A DNA stretch of 64,000 nt from Symbiodinium natans (lineage: Eukaryota > Sar > Dinophyceae > Suessiales > Symbiodiniaceae). The stretch lies in contig CAJNDS010002141.1 of assembly GCA_905221605.1 (NCBI GenBank), forward strand, positions 55,001 to 119,000, given 5' to 3'. The notes under the pieces were generated by a model that ran no database searches, was not told the origin of the DNA, and worked only from the letters and a program-made list of their open reading frames with translations. A program made the position numbers and the translations under genes. Positions 24,201-38,200 of this stretch are shown one piece after another. Within the stretch, counting starts at the first letter, position 1, and every line of letters begins with the position of its first letter.

Positions 24201-27200
24201 TATAACTAGGGGGCCCCACCCTGTAGCGTCCATCGGCATCACTTCGCCAAATTTGGCGTACAAGGAAGCCTAAGAGCGCAGAGATTTCAGCAGCACGCTG
24301 ACCTCCAGCGCATGCTGCAGCGTTGCGCTGCCAAAGCCGTTTCCCGGCAAGAGTAGGCCCTTGGCCCTTATTCCTTGGTTTTAGCGTTTAAGTTCCCTTT
24401 TCAGCCCCTTGCAACCAAAAAGGGCACCCTTTTCATTCCTAGGCTACTCCTGGCTGTAGCTATAGGGGGCATAGCCTACAGGCTTGTCAAAAGGGTTAGA
24501 ACACATGAGTACGCGCTAAGGCATTCTCCGCTGGGATTTGAACGCGCGGCGCGCGAAACAGCCCGAGAACCTGGAAGCCTTCCCAGTCTGCATGAGCCCT
24601 ATAAGGTTTAGGGTTCAGGGTCTAGGGCTCCTTCTTGGAAAACCCTTGCAAGTGCCCCCAACCATTGATCTGTTTATCTTCTGTGGTGGTAGAGGCCACG
24701 TAAACCCTGAAACGTTTGGCATCTTTGTAGTCTGCCGCTTTCAGGGAGTTGCGTTTAACTGACAGTGCTTCGAGTCACATCTTTGTTTTTCTAGTACCCT
24801 AAGCCCTACTCAGTCCTCAACCCCCCAAACCCTCAGCTTAACTTTCGAAAGCCTCTGAGGCACTTGGCCATGTGCCCCTAAGCAGGAGAACTCTAGTTGA
24901 GGTGTTGGGAGGGTGCGGCTTTCGCGTCGGTTGGTTAGTAAACCCTATACACCCTAAACCCTAAACCCTAAACCGGTAGTTGCTGAAGTGAAGGCCCTTC
25001 CGCAGAATCAGACTCGCTTGACAGGAGTCGCCGAGGACCCCAACGATTTCGACGCATCCGAGCGATGCTGGAGGCTTCTCGGATTAAGGGTTTAGGGTTT
25101 AGGGTTTAGGGTGTTGAGACTCTGCAGCCTCAAGCCCTCAGCCGAATCCCTAAACGACCTAGCCCTCAACCCGAAGCTCCTCTCCGAAGAATGCTGGGGC
25201 CCGGATTGACTCTTCGAAAGAGGGCCTAATCATGAGATGGTCATCCCAATGATTCGAAAGCATATGAAACAGGGTTTATATGACTGTTATTGGTGAGTGT
25301 AAATTATGTTCCTTTTAGTATTGGTGAGCGTATATGCCTGGTGTCTTTTTGCGGGTACAAGAAATATAAACCCTACTTCATATGGTCAGTTCTCTAAATT
25401 GTGGTCCCTTCTCGGTATACCCGAAATAAGCGGGGGCTGCCGGACGATAGCGAAATCACCATGTTGTGTATTGGTATTGCTTCTGTTGACTGGAACTAAC
25501 AAGGGATGCTCAGGGAAGGAAGGAGTCAGGGCTTTTTGGGGCTGACCGATTCTTAGCAGGGAATTTGGGACTTGGGAATTGGGTCCCCTAGAAAGCTTTC
25601 ACTGTGCAGGGGGATAGAAGTACAGGGTGGGGCCCCCTTACTATGCTAACTGTAGTTAAGGGACTTATAACCTAACTTAGGGTCCTTATAACCCAATTTA
25701 GGGCCCTTATAACTCTACTTATAACTAGGGGGCCCCACCCTGTAGGGGGACATAAGGTACACCTAGCTTCGGGTTTAGGGTTAGGAACCATGGCATGAGG
25801 TTTCAATGGTATGTCGCGAGGGTTTAGGGTTTAGGGTTTAGGGTTTAGGGTTTAGGGTTTAGGGTTTAGGGTTTGGGGTTTGGGGTTTTGGGTTTGGGGT
25901 TTAGGGTTTAGGGTTTAGGGTTACGATTCATATTTGTGCGACATGACGAACACCCGGATATTGTCATGTTCAACCTCGCCTCCGGGTTTAGGGTTTAGGG
26001 TTTAGGGTTTAGGGTTTAGGGTTTAGGGTTTAGGGTTTAGAGCTTTGAGGAACTTAGGGCCCCAAACGAGGCTGGTCAGCCCTTGCCCGAGATGATGGAG
26101 GTGGAGGAAGACGAAGGCCACCCTGGGGTTGAGGGTGTGGGGTTTGGGGTTTCGGGTTTGGGGTTTAGGGTTTAGGGTTTAGGGTTTAGGGTTTGGGGTT
26201 TAGGGTTTAGGGTTGGGGGTCTAGGATTTGGGTTTGGGGTTTAGGGTTTAGGGTTTCGCGTTTGGGGTTTAGGGGTTAGCGTTGGGGGTCTAGCATTTGG
26301 GGTTTGGGCTCTAACTAGGGTCTGGTCGTTTTAGGGTTTTAGGCTTAGACTGTTAAGTTCGCAAAGGAATCCCAAGGACAAAGTGCCGGCCAAACTGCAG
26401 GGCAAACGACGCAGCGGAGGTTTCCACAGCTGCTGCAGCCACAAACCCCAAACTCAGCAAACCGACCTTAAACCCTGAACCCTGAACCCTACACCCAAAA
26501 CCCTAAACCCTAAACCCTAATCCCTGAACCCTTCTGAAGCACCTAAGCAAAAGATTGGGCTTCATTTAGGCCTGCCATGGGCCTTTTCAGTGAAGATTGG
26601 ATTCAGGAGGCTTTGGAAGACTTCCGCAACCTTTCGCAACCTGGGGTTTAGGGTTTAAAGATAGGGTTTAGGGCGTAATTAAAATGTAAGGGTTTAGGGT
26701 TTAAACATAGGGTTTAGGGCGTAATTAGGGTTTAAGGGTTCAGGGTTTACATGTAGGGTTTAGGGCGCAATAAGGGTTTAAGGGTTTCGGGTTTAGGGTT
26801 CAGGGGGCCTGCCAACTCTTCTTAAGTGAAGAGAAATCTTTAGAGGCTCCCCCCCAGTGGTTTAGGGTTTAGGGTTTAGGGTTTGGGGTTTAGGGTTTAG
26901 GGTTGCTTTTCTGGTTCCAGCGAACGCGAAACTGGGGTCCTTTCCTTTTTCCAGGCTAAAGAGTCGGAGATGGAGGCTTCTGCTCCACTTCTGCTCCAAT
27001 CTCAGGGTCCCCCCTCGCCGGTAGGGGGTAGGGTTTAGGGTTTAGGTTTAGGGTTCAAGAGAACTTCCGTGAAATAGACTACCTGCTACCGCAAACCTTA
27101 GGGTTCAAGAGAACTTCCGTGAAATAAACTACCTGCTACCGCAAACCCTAAGCCTTCTTCTTAGCCTGCCGTGCGCAGCAGTACCCCAGCCCCCTTTTTC

Positions 27201-29087
27201 TTAGCGCTTCAGACCCCTTGTGACAAGAAGGGCGCCGTTTTGTTTCATGAGACCACGTCCCTTGGAACCTGACATCCAACGACATCCACAAACCGTAAAA
27301 CCCCAGCTCCCTAACCCGTATTAAACACTAAATCACCCCAGAACGCCCTAAGCAACCCAAAGCCCTAGGGTTTAGGGTTTAGGGTTTGGGGTTTGGGGTT
27401 TAGGGTTTAGGGTTTAGGGTTTAAGGTTCAGGGGTTCCTGAGAAACCAGGAAAAAGCCACAAACCCTAGACCCTAAACTATGTTAAGCCCGATGCCCTAG
27501 CATCAGATCCAGGGCAACCAGAAGACTCCCCTGTCGGCATGGCAGACAAGGAGCAACCTCTTTTTTTGTGATTACGGTATTGGGGTTGCGGGTACTAGGG
27601 TCTAGGGCATTGGGGTTTAGGGTAGTACGGTATTCATGTACTGGGGCATCAAGGTTTAGAGTGTACCCTGATGGGCTTTTCCAGGCATGCAAGCGGCAGC
27701 GCATGCTTGCGCGCGAGTTCCTATGACCCTTAAGAGTTCTTCTTGTTTTTGGCAGGGGGAAGAAGGTGGAAAGCCCAACTCAAGCGAGAGCCCGGATGTG
27801 TTTCCAACCCTAAACCCTAAACCCTAAACCCTAAACCCTAAACCCTAAACCCTAAACCCTAAACCCTAAACCCTAAACCCTAAACACTGTTTCTTCCCTC
27901 TTTTCAGGCTGATATAGACAACTGGGCAGGGTTCCCTTATAAAGCAAGCAACCCGCTGCCAAGACAATCAAGGCGTGCAGAAACCCTAAACCCTAAACCC
28001 TGAACCTTAAACCCTACAAACCCTATTCCCACAAGCTTTTCAGAGCCAAACTCTAGAAGCCCGCGACCCTGGAGTATCAGCAGGACGCCATGAGCAGCGG
28101 AGACACGACGATTCCTGAGGCAGCCGCCAGAAGCTGGCAGAGGGGTTTAGGGTTTGGGGTTTATAGGGCTTTATTAGGGAGGGTTTAGGGTTTAGGGTTT
28201 TATTAGGGAGGGTTTAGGGTGTAGGGTTTAGGGTTTAGGGTTTTGGGGTTTAGGGTTTAGAGGCCCTCACCCCGACAGTCCCGACAGCAAGGCTCCAGCA
28301 TAATAAGCCCCAGCTCCTAATCCTGGTCTAGGGATTATAGGTTTCCGAGGCTAAGGGTTGAGGGTTTAGGGTTTAGGGTTTAGAGTTTTGGGTTTCGGGT
28401 TTAGGGTTTAGGGTTTAGGGTGTAGGGTTTGCGAGGTTAACCCCTAGATCCTGCATCGTCCTTCAGGCAGGCATCGCCAGGAGTCTATACTCCACCCGAC
28501 GCCCGAAGCCCTAAACCACATCTAGGCTGCTCAGCAGTGTGCATGTTTACTTCTTCGGATTCTGGGTTCGCTAGCCCAAACAAGTATGTACTTTTCTTCC
28601 CTCGGTCACTGAAAACCTTTGTTCCTTTCAGCCCCCGAAATTATGGTCCCTTTCTGGTACACTCAATATTGGGGGGCCGCCCGTAGAATAGTAATCCCAA
28701 AATATTGAGGGGAGTGTTGTCAGGCTTGGTGTTTAGGGCACAGGGTTTAGGGTTCTTAGGCTTGGGATTTACCCCCCTCCCCTCCCACCCTCCCCCCAAA
28801 AAGGTTATGACCAGTTCTTAGCTAACCACGGCGATTTGCATAGCTCCAGCTAAAGCCCTTAAGCCACACACCATGAATCCAGAGCAAGTCTTCTGAGTAC
28901 AGTAGCCCTAAACCCTAAACCCTAAACCCTAAACCCTAAACCCTAAACGGGGGCGTTCCGAAAATGAGGAGGTACCCTTCTAGGGATCCTGAAGGAGTAT
29001 TCTACTTGGCAGAAGAACACGGGTGCCCCAAATGCCCATTTCATTGTGGGCTTTATGAGTGTTCCAGACCTCCACGTGCCCCACACA

Positions 29088-29131
<44 letters not shown>

Positions 29132-29237
29132 CGGGCGAGAGAGAAAGGGAGAGAAAGAGAGAGAACGAGAGAGAACGAGATAGAAAGAGAGAGAAAGAGA
29201 GAGAAAGAGAGAGAAAGAGAGAGAAAGAGAGAGAAAG

Positions 29238-29286
<49 letters not shown>

Positions 29287-32200
29287 TAGAGAGCGAGAGG
29301 GAGAGGGAGAGGGATCGGGAGAGGGAGAGGGAGAGCGAGAGAGAGAGAGATTGAGGAGAGATTGAAAGAAATTGAGAGAGATTGAGAGAGACTGAGAGAG
29401 ACTGAGCGAGACCGAGGGGGAGAGAGGATGGGAGAGGGAGGGAGAGGTAGGGGGAGGGGGAGAGGGGAGAGGGGAGCGGGGAGAGGGAGAGAGCGGGAGG
29501 GGGAGAAGGGAGAGAGGGGGGGGAGGGGGCGAGAAGAGGGGGAGAGAGGGGTAGACTCAAAGATCCTGAAACTGCTGTCGTTTTGCAGTTTGGTTGACCT
29601 TGAGCGTTGACCAGGATTCATCTCGATGGATTTGGCTCAAACGTCAGCTGAGTGGTTTGAATACTCGCTCATGCACTCACTCACACACACAGCACAAACA
29701 CCTACGTTGCATTCCCATCCCAAGTTCTGCATAGCCGCATAGCCTCCTCTAGGTTGGGTTTTCGGGACTGTAAGAACCAGGTGCTACGCGCATAGCCTCC
29801 TCTAGGTTGGGTTTTGGGGACCGCGAAGCCGAGCGCAAGCTGCGCGCGCAAGAGGCCGAAGCGGCTGCGCAGATGGCTTCTGCTCGATGGGCAGCTCAGT
29901 GCAAGCGGCTTGGCCTCTCGTAGAAATAAAGATGACAAGGGCGAGCTGATGCGAACTGCCACCCTTCACGGCTTGGCGGCACGGAAGGTGCGAAGGATAC
30001 TCTACAAACACCGACGTTGCATTCCCATCCCAATCTTGCCGACCCCAAATTCTGCATAGCCGCGTAACCTCCTCTAACCCTCAGCCCCCATCTCTAGATC
30101 TCTTGTCGAAAGGCCATCCAGCAACGTGTTGCGAATGTCTTACCGTAAGTCTTCAGCCAAGCGTCCGGCAGCTGCATTCGTGCCCAGCCTCCTGTCGAGG
30201 TACCGTCGCCTCCAAACCTCCTCCGCCTCGCAACACACAGCCCTAAACCCTTGACCCTACACCCTAAACCCCATAAGGCTCTCTGCGACATGAATCATTC
30301 TAAGGTGCGCCCTTCTGAGGCGCAGGAATTTGCTTAGTTGCTGAATTCTAAGGCACTTGGGGCGAACCCCTGACAAGGTACCCCTAAAATGTCCCTAAAC
30401 AGGAAGTCTTGAGGTCAAGCCCACGTTGGCTTTAATGAGCAACTTGACACCTGCTTGTGAACGTTCACGCTGTGAGTCACGTCTTGCGCTCAGGAGCGTC
30501 ACTCATGCTGATCAATTATTATGCTCCCAGAAACGGCAGCCAATCGCCCCCCATCCACAAGCATTTGCTGTCTAGTTCTTGTTTTAGATAAATTTCTGCA
30601 GTGAATGGTGCTGGCGCGGCCATTCCAGGTTCCGGAAGGAGAAAGGCATCTGGGGTGAACGCGATTAACGTTTGCCTTTAAAGACACGTATCGTGTTTCC
30701 TCACGGTGGTCTCACGGTGGTGCCGGAGTGGAGCTGGCGTGCCCCTTTTCAGGTGGGGTGGATGACTGAATCCAAGCTTGGCGCCTTGGGGGGCCAAAGC
30801 GGGAAAACAAGGGTACACACCAATTAGCCTTCAAAATACAAGGCTAATTGGTGTGTACCCCTATTTTTTGGCATGCCATCCGGATTGAAAAACCAGGCCT
30901 CAGCTGCGGGCAAAGCTACAGCAGAAGCAACCCGAGCATCGTTAAAGCCCGCGGTGAAGGAGATCGCCGCAGAGGTAGAGGCTGGGACATATGGAGGTGC
31001 CAGCATTCTTCCGCCCGCCCGATCTCGACTCCAAGGGATACAAGAAGCGAAAGAAGAGAGAGGCAGAGGAGAAGCCTGCCAACAAGAGCAAGAAAGACAT
31101 GAGCGACAACACAAAAAGACAAAGCAAACCTACAAGACAAGAAGAAGTGAAAAAAGCAAGTAGCTGCTGCGTTCGAAGGAAAGTTCGTGAGCTTCGGGGT
31201 CTGGAATCCAGCTTGCGGTATGGAGCTTGATTCGTTGGTCTACCTGCATCCATGTGTTTGGGGGCCTGGAGAAGTCCAGGACCACGGTCCAGCAGATATT
31301 CATGCAATAAAAGGCCAATATTGCTATGATATTAGACATGTAGATTAGGAGTACAGTGTTAGGGGTCCTTCCCAAGAGTCCTTGATGAATGAATCACTTT
31401 ACACTTTTTTGGATACTATACAATCCCCCATCAAACTGAAAGCGTACACTTGTCTGGGGCCGGTGAACTCAGCAACATTCAGTGACATTCAGCAACTAAG
31501 TTTATGCACGTGCCAGGCGTCTGGTCACTCGGAGTCACACGAGGGCACTGGCAAGGGCTTAAGAGCTTTGATTCAGTCTACACCAGACGCCTTTCCAGGA
31601 GGCAACAAATCATGAACCACCACTTCGCAGATGCGTCGCAGATGCGTCGCAGATGCACTGCATTGCGCCATGTTTTCCTTTTCCATCGGCGAACTCATCC
31701 TGCAGTCTCTCTAGAAGCTCTGCCTCTCACGTGAAAAGAACGGCCTTTTGTCACCACGGTTTTGTCAAACAGTCCTCCGTTTGTGCCATTGCGTGAATCA
31801 TACTCGCAGGCCCGAAAGGTCAAACCGTCAAACCGTCAAACCGTCAAACCTGCTGAGCCGAATGCCAGGAGCCCAGCTTCTGCAGTGACATGTCCCTGCG
31901 GGCATCGGGACTTTGGGCGTCAGGGTGCTTCAGGGTGTTTAGCGCGACGTCAGGTGACTCACAGCTGTAGGGCCTCTAGGGTTCGATCAGTTCGGCCACT
32001 TGCAGTTTTTGGACCTTCAGAGTTGTACTCTTTGAGGCTTGAGAGTTGCGGATTCCGGATGAAGTGGTTGAGCCTTATCAGGTTTCTATAGATCTCAACC
32101 GCCCGGCGAATCTTCAGGCGGGCTTCGGGGAGCTTTAGGGTTTAAGGGATCTTCCGGTCGGCTGTCCTGCAGGCCTTGTGCAGGCCTGACACGAACGAAC

Positions 32201-35200
32201 GACCCCGCCTCATAAGCTCCATGTAAATCTTCCTATTGTGGGTGTTGCAAGCCTGAGAGAACACGGCCCTTCCCCCGTCCCCCCCCCCCCCCCCTCCCAG
32301 CGTGCCCGAGACCCTCGCTGAAACTTCACAGGCCTGGAAGGGGCACTCCAAGTTTACGTGAGCCCAGATCCCTAAACCCAAGGCATGCAGAAAACCTTCA
32401 ATGACCCGGCTTAGGAGCTGCGTGCGGGCGTCCGAGGCGGAGCCGGGGTCTTGGGCACAGCAGCTGTGGGTGCATCCTCGAGAGCTATGCCACGCTACGC
32501 CAACATAGCACGTTAAATACGTTAAGGAGGCTACAGCCCTATTCTGGGAAACTCCTTGTATGAGTCAGGGGCTCAGGGGCATGGGGCGAAGTGGATCGTT
32601 TTGAGAACATTGGCATTTTGCAAGACAGCGGTTGTTTTGTGATGACTGTGCGCAGAAGTTGTGGATCCCACGTTCTTGGCTTCCAGTCTCCAGTCTCAAG
32701 TCTCAAGAAGTTTGCCTTTGGGTCGAAAACTGCCCTCAACCCTCTCATGTCCAAAGCCCGAAACGCTGAGGGCTTTGATGTAGAACCCTAAGTTTCAAAC
32801 CTCAAGCCCTGAGCCTTAGATAGATGCACCTCCTGCGAGGTGAAGGACGCCTCGACTGCTCGGATCCGCCGCAGAAGTGGCTGAATCCATGCCGCCAGCT
32901 TGTCATGCAGCCACAGAGAGCACGTCTGAGCATGTTGCCAAGTTGTTTTATGAATATTTCTTGTGATTTGATTGTTCTTGAAGTTTTTTGGTTTATGATT
33001 CCTTTATGAAGAAGTTCTGATTTCGTCGATTTTATGGAACATGTATGATTCGTTTTCATGAAAAAAACAGATGTTTTTCGTCGAATTATTAAAGATCTAT
33101 TTTTTATGGAATTTGATGGTTTTCGTCAATTTTCATTATTGTTTTTCGAACTCTCAAAACCGACAAAAGCATAAATTTCCTAAACAGTCCATAAAAGCTT
33201 TATGAAGTTGACGAAATAAGAAAATCATAAATTCTCACAAGAACGAAGAGAATCAAAAACAACGCAGAAATCATAAATCTTAAAACTCCAAAAGCACTTG
33301 AAAACATAACTTTTCCATATACAAAATGTTCCTTGAAACGTGGCTCTGGCTACACATCCAGTGTAATAACCCTAAACTGTTTTATTTTCGGTTGGAACAG
33401 AGGGACCCTGATAGCGATGTCTGGGGCCACCGTGAAGATTTTGGGGTAGTTACATGGACCCTGATTATGGGCCCTTAAATGGGGACCCCGCATATGCGCC
33501 CTCGTTCCGCGCAATCGCCGCCTTCCCCCCCCCCACCCATGGTATATCCCCCCTCCATGGTATCCCCTCCAAACCCTGCCCGTTAACCCTAAAAACACCA
33601 CGCACCACAGGCAAGGGAACCCAAACCCTGAACCCTTAGCCCCAAAGCCTGAACCCACTAATGAACCACAGGGGAGAAGGGTAAACCCGAAACCTTGACT
33701 GCTTTAACCGTGAACCGTAAACCCAGCACGAACCAAAGGGGGAAAAGGGAGAACCGTAAACCTACCACTCCCCAAACCTTGAACCCCAAGCTCTAAACCC
33801 ACCGTGAACCAATGGATGAACTCTACAGCCAAACCCTAAACGCAAAACCCATGAACCACAGACCACAAGGGGAGGGGGGGGCGGAGGGGGTGCGTGAATG
33901 CTGGCACATATATACACCTTATATATACTCTAAAACCCAACGGCGTTCATGTTTAGGATGTAGGGTTTGAGGTTTAGAGTTTAGGTTTGAGGTTTAGCCG
34001 TCTCAGCGTGGGGTTTAGGTGCGAAAGGTGTCTAAGGTGTAGGCTTTAGGGTCTATAAGCTCAGGGTTACTTGGGTTTAGGGTCTAGGGTGTAGGATTGC
34101 AGCTTAGGTTGTAGAGGAGGATAAAGGTACAGTAGCTAGAGCTGGTTGCAACTTCGTTTGTGGTAGTGAGGACCGTGCATATAGCTGCCCCTGAACCTTC
34201 TAGTTTAGGCATGTAGGGCTTCTAGCTCAGGATTTAGGGTATCAGTTGTGTATTTGGAGTGTGTTTAATTGGGGTCTAGATTCAGTGCTCAGAATGTAGG
34301 GCGTCATTGCTGCTGCCAGGGCGTCACGAAGGCTTCCACGATGGTTCTGCTGATGAAGTGCCTTCGCGGCAGGAACATCCCCCGAACCCTATAAAACCCT
34401 AAGCCTTAAACCCTAAACTCTTGACGCCGCAGCTATTCGCGCTGACGCCGCATCAACTCACGCTGAAGGTGTCCCAAGCGACGCAGACGCCTCCCTGCCA
34501 GGACGACAAACGGCTGCTGCGTTGTTTGCGGCGCACACCCACTCCAACCGGAATCAGCCAGGGTTTAGGGTTTAGGGTTTAGGGTTTAGGGTTTAGGGTT
34601 TAGGGTTTGTGACACCATCGCCGAGCACCAGAGCACGATGGAACGTGCCTCCACCCGCAAAGGACCCAAAGAGCCCAATACTGCACCCCCCTAAATAAGG
34701 AATACACCTTAAATATCCTTAAATCATATTAAGGATCCCTGTATAATATAAGGTAAATAAGCAATATACCTGAACTATATATTAAGGGTCCCTGTGTAGT
34801 ACAAGGTCTATTCCTCAATTACGGGGTATTGGGCTCTCCGGGGAAAAGAGTGGCCCAGAGGAGGCCCGATTAACAAAGCAGCTGAGGCTAGCAGCTCAGG
34901 CAGCTCAGGGGTTTGTCACAGCTTAGCGCTTAGGCATCAAGTGCTGAACCGAACCTGGGGTTTAGGGCCTTAGGGTTTAGGGTTTAGGGCTAGGGTTTCG
35001 GGTTTAGGGTTGAGGAGATAAGATTTAGGGCCACAGGAGGGGAGGGGCTCGGTCTGCTCGAAGGGCTAAGGGTTCAGAGTTTACAGGGTTCAAGATTTGG
35101 ATAGTTTAGGCTTCCACTGCGAGCCCGAAACCCTGAAACTCTCAACCTCGAAACCGAAACCCCTAACCCCGGCCCCTTCACCCTAAACCTAAAACCCTGA

Positions 35201-38200
35201 ACCCCTTAACGCCCTACACCCTAAACCCCTCAAAGACTAACCCTAAACCCTAAACCCTAAACTCTAAACCCTAAACCCTGAACCCTGAACCCTAAGCCCT
35301 AAACCTAAACCATGAACCAGCATGTCGGGAGGCCGGATGTCTTGTCTGATTGACTTTGCGGCTTCCCTGGGTGAGGGCTTAGAGTTTGAGGTTGAGGGTC
35401 TACAGGGTTTAGGGTTTAAGTGTTTAGGGTTTCGGGTTTTAGGGGTTTAGGGCTTTAGGTTTAGAGTTTTAGGGTTTTCGGGGTTTTGGGGTTTAGGGTT
35501 TAGGGTTTGGGCGTCCAACTCAAGCTTTGTTTATGTAATAGTTTGGGGACATCGACCTCAGGGTCGTCCTATGCGGATCACAGGGGTTAGGGTCGAGCTA
35601 CAACTCTAGGGTTTCGGGTCTAGTTTAGGGTGTAGGGTGTAGGGTGCAGGGTTTCGGGTTTAGGGTTTCGGGTTTAGGGTTTAGGGTTGAGGGTATAGGG
35701 GACACCCTACGTAGGCCTTGAGCCTTGCGTTTTCAACCCTAGAAGCCTGAACCGTAGTTCTCAAGCAACACACCTCAAACGCTGAACTTCTCGTCCCGTT
35801 TAGGAGTTTATGTAGGCTAAGGGTTTTACGAGTGTAGGGTTTGGGGTTTAGGGTTTAGGGTTCAGGTTCAACAAAAAACCAAGGCAGTCTCGAACATGTT
35901 ACGGTCAGGGTCCTTTAGGACTTTCTTTTGCGTTTTAGGGTTTAGGGTCTAGGGTTTAGGGTTTAGGGTTTAGGGTTTAGGGTTTAGGGTTTAGGGTTTA
36001 GGGTTTAGGGTTTAGGGTTTAAACAGCCCAAGGGCTTCTGGAAGTTCATGTGTTTCGGGTTTAGGTTTTTTGAGGTGCTAAGGGGAGTATGGGCAAGCTA
36101 AACCCCAAACCCTAAACCCCAAGCCCTAAGCCCTAAACCCCCAAACCCCAAACCCTAAGCCCTAAACCCCAAACCCCAAACCCTAATCCCTATACCCCCA
36201 ACCCCAAGCCCCAAACCCCAAACCCTCAACCCTAAACCCTAAACCCCAAAGCCCAAACCCGGATGCCAAGGCACTGCTACACGTGGCTAGGCGCGTGGGG
36301 CGGAGCCCTCAACCCACCATGATGCCTCCCCCAAGTCTCCAAAGCCATTCTAGGGTTTAGGGTTTAGGGTTTAGGGTTTAGGGTTTAGGGTTTAGGGTTT
36401 AGGGTTTAGGGTTTAGGGTTTAGGGTTTAGGGTTTAGGGTTTAGGGTTTAGGGTTTACTCGTACGTGTTGGCTTCAAGTTCTTCTTTTCTTTTTTTTTCA
36501 GTTTCACGTGCAACTTGGAGGTCATGGAAAGTTCGAACTGTGCTGTTAAGAAGGACAATTGAGGATAGCAAAGTTTGCAGGTTCTTTACCCTAACCCCTA
36601 AACCCTAAACCCTAAACCCTAAACCCTATAAACCCCCAAATGTGGTGTGCTTCTAAGCCACACTTGGACTTGGCGGTTCCAAGTGGGCCGTTAGGGGTTT
36701 CGGGTTTCGGGTTTAAGGTTTGCCCTGAAGCTTGAACCCTAAACCCTAAACCCTAAGCCCTAAACCCTAAACCCCAAACCCCAAACCCAAAACCCAGGGG
36801 TCAGGTGCAGGGGTTTTGGGGCCCTTTAAACCCCATACTTAAACCCTGTACTTAAACCCTATAAACCCTATACTTAAAGCCTAGAAACCCTATAGACCCT
36901 GGTTATGGTGCACCGGGGTTTTGGGGGGCAGGCAACAGCACGGACCTGAATGGCGAGCTGCCGCCGCTGAACTTCCACGTCGCAGGGACGGCCGGCTACC
37001 AGGAGAAGCCGGCTGGCCGAAGTCTGCAGGGTTTGGGGTTTAAGGTTTAGGGTTTCGGGTTTAGGGTTTAGGGTTCGTAGGGTTTATAGGGTTTATGGGG
37101 TTTATGGGGTTTATGGGGTTTATGGGGTTTATAGGGTTTAGGGTACAGGGTTTTAGGGGTGTGTTGAGGGTTCCGGGTCTCGGACCTTATTTCTACTTGC
37201 AGAAGAGTTTAGGGTCCACTTGCAGTGGTTATACGTAGAGTAGCTGGAGCTACCAGAACTGTTTAGGGTTTAGGGTTTAGGGTTTAGGGTTTAGGGTTTA
37301 GGGTTTAGGGTTTACCATGGGTTGAAGCCCGGTTGGGGCGCTTGCATCCTAAACCTTGAGCCCGTTGCCCCAAGCGTTGTTTTCTTAGCTGAGAGGTTTG
37401 GGAGCTGGGAGCTTAGGGTTTAGGGTTTAGGGTTTAGGGTTTAGGGTTTAGGGTTTAGGGTTTAGGGTTTAGGGTTTAGGGCTCAAGTGAAAGGAAGCTC
37501 TCTGTCCTGAACAAGCGAAGCAGCCCGGAATGATTTGGCATTCTTGACCCGCAGAGTCACACAAACGCGACACCTGAAGTGGCAATCTCTAGCAGAAAAG
37601 GTTTGATTTTTCGGGTTTGGGGTTTGGGGCTTAGGGTTTAGGGTCTAGGGCGTAGGGCGTAGGGCGGCAGTTAGTTGCCGTAGTCTGCTGTCATAGTAGG
37701 CTAAGCACCACAAGAACATTAGATGGAGTGTGTTGATCGTGCATTTTTGGCAGGCCCAGGACAAGTACATGAATAGGACTCTCAACCCCTTAGCCCTAAA
37801 CCCGAAACCCTGAACCCTGAACCCCAAACCCTAAACCTTACACGCTCTCGCTGCTGGAAGTAAAGACCAGTCGTTGTACAATTCCAGGACGTTGCGTGCG
37901 AGGCTGTTGAGGCTTTGCGGTTTAGGGAAGAGGGTGTTTGGGATTTAGGTTGGGCCTAAGGCCCTAAACCCTAGACCCTAAACCCCAAACCCTAAACCCG
38001 AAACCCTAAACCTAAACCCTAAGCCCTAAACCCTAAACCCTACACCCTAAACTCTAAACTGTGAGGTTAGTTCTGCAACCCAACTCCTACGTCTTCATGA
38101 CCACTCAGCCCATCGCCCACCAGGCCAGGCTTGGGTTCCAAGCTACAAGACCGTCCGTGCTAAACCCTCAAGGGGTAGGGTTTAGGGTTTAGGGTTTAGG

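Larger units (their letters stand above)
22763..34501 (+). other. Interval between exons 17 and 18 (11.7 kb intron or several introns)
   Basis: G-strand words follow exon 17 and C-strand words precede exon 18. Direct splicing keeps frame and a plausible family length. Several exon-like islands (24.99, 26.07, 26.94, 28.09 kb), five mobile-like elements, a GA microsatellite and a 3-kb telomere-free stretch (30.3-33.4 kb) lie inside. Confidence 0.6.
34533..36270 (+). other. Intron 18 (GC-AG, 1738 bp)
   Basis: G-strand words at 34560-34607, C-strand words at 36100-36250. Contains an AT-rich inverted element (34692) and a G-strand array (35936-36012). An unassigned island near 35325-35370 reads RMSCLIDFAASLG. 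Confidence 0.78.

Noticed and set aside
28943-29621. Long frames on both strands (RERERE / LSLSLS)
   Set aside because: Translations of the GA microsatellite.
29620-29645. Dinoflagellate spliced-leader relic (TTTGGCTCAA)
   Set aside because: Only GATTTGGCTCAAACG matches; the upstream CCGTAGCCATT part of the leader is absent.
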